Positions 48,806 through 48,806 of a DNA stretch of 48,806 bases are shown one piece after another. Where the stretch lies: positions 1 through 48,806 of the forward strand of contig CAKZQZ010000003.1 in NCBI GenBank assembly GCA_937142855.1, read 5' to 3'. The position numbers and the translations under genes are program-made. The number at the start of each line of letters is the position of its first letter. Position 1 is the stretch's first letter. Source of the DNA: an uncultured Alphaproteobacteria bacterium (GTDB taxonomy: Bacteria; Pseudomonadota; Alphaproteobacteria; Puniceispirillales; Marisalimonadaceae). The notes beneath the pieces are model-generated. The model made no database searches, had not been told where the DNA came from, and saw only the letters and a list, made by a program, of their open reading frames with translations.

Positions 48806-48806
48806 T

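Overview
The window looks like one whole contig from a very AT-rich, streamlined alphaproteobacterium, most likely a free-living marine lineage that I cannot place further from sequence alone. The reasons are the gene order of the complete division and cell-wall (dcw) cluster running on into lpxC, bamD, recN and ligA, the rnpB gene just ahead of mraZ, the alphaproteobacterial C-terminal tails of FtsZ and FtsA, tightly packed or overlapping genes, and coding sequence dominated by A/T-ending codons and AGA arginine.

Layout. 1-4658 (+): the 3' part of a UvrD/PcrA helicase cut by the contig edge, then prmA and an aminopeptidase P. 4664-28303 (-): one unbroken block of twenty genes, in transcription order mraZ, rsmH, ftsL, ftsI, murE, murF, mraY, murD, ftsW, murG, murC, murB, ddl, ftsQ, ftsA, ftsZ, lpxC, bamD, recN, ligA. 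Together these make lipid-linked peptidoglycan precursors, build the divisome, commit to lipid A synthesis, insert outer-membrane proteins and repair DNA. Many neighbours overlap by 4-14 bases. 28304-28482 holds a likely MraZ-controlled promoter, and 28483-28823 is the RNase P RNA (-). 28870-31419 (-): an ABC-F ATPase and a TerB/DnaJ protein. 31528-33129 (+): tusA, plsC, a DUF2237 protein and a 62-residue orphan, facing a bactofilin.

33717-45442 is the accessory part: nudC, an old-yellow-enzyme reductase, a voltage-sensor potassium channel, an SDR, a nitroreductase, an alpha/beta hydrolase, a class III CoA-transferase, a crotonase lacking both classical catalytic glutamates, an amidohydrolase, a beta-hydroxyacid dehydrogenase, a DMT permease, a second SDR and a GNAT acetyltransferase. 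This set could form an uptake and catabolic route for an organic acid or lactone, but its substrate cannot be read from the sequence. 45584-47244 holds a 1-Cys peroxiredoxin, tRNA-Thr and rlmB.

Right end. tRNA-Tyr (47396-47480) is followed by a leader and a complete tuf gene whose base composition and codon use differ sharply from everything to the left, in non-coding as well as coding DNA. The break falls at the tRNA, and the contig stops one base after the tuf stop codon. This is either a chimeric assembly joined through the conserved tRNA or a recent replacement of tuf. I found no CRISPR array, insertion sequence, prophage or defence system, and no clearly new multi-gene system. The best leads are the composition break, the candidate MraZ operator, the unusual crotonase and its catabolic neighbourhood, and the mismatched tRNA-Thr.
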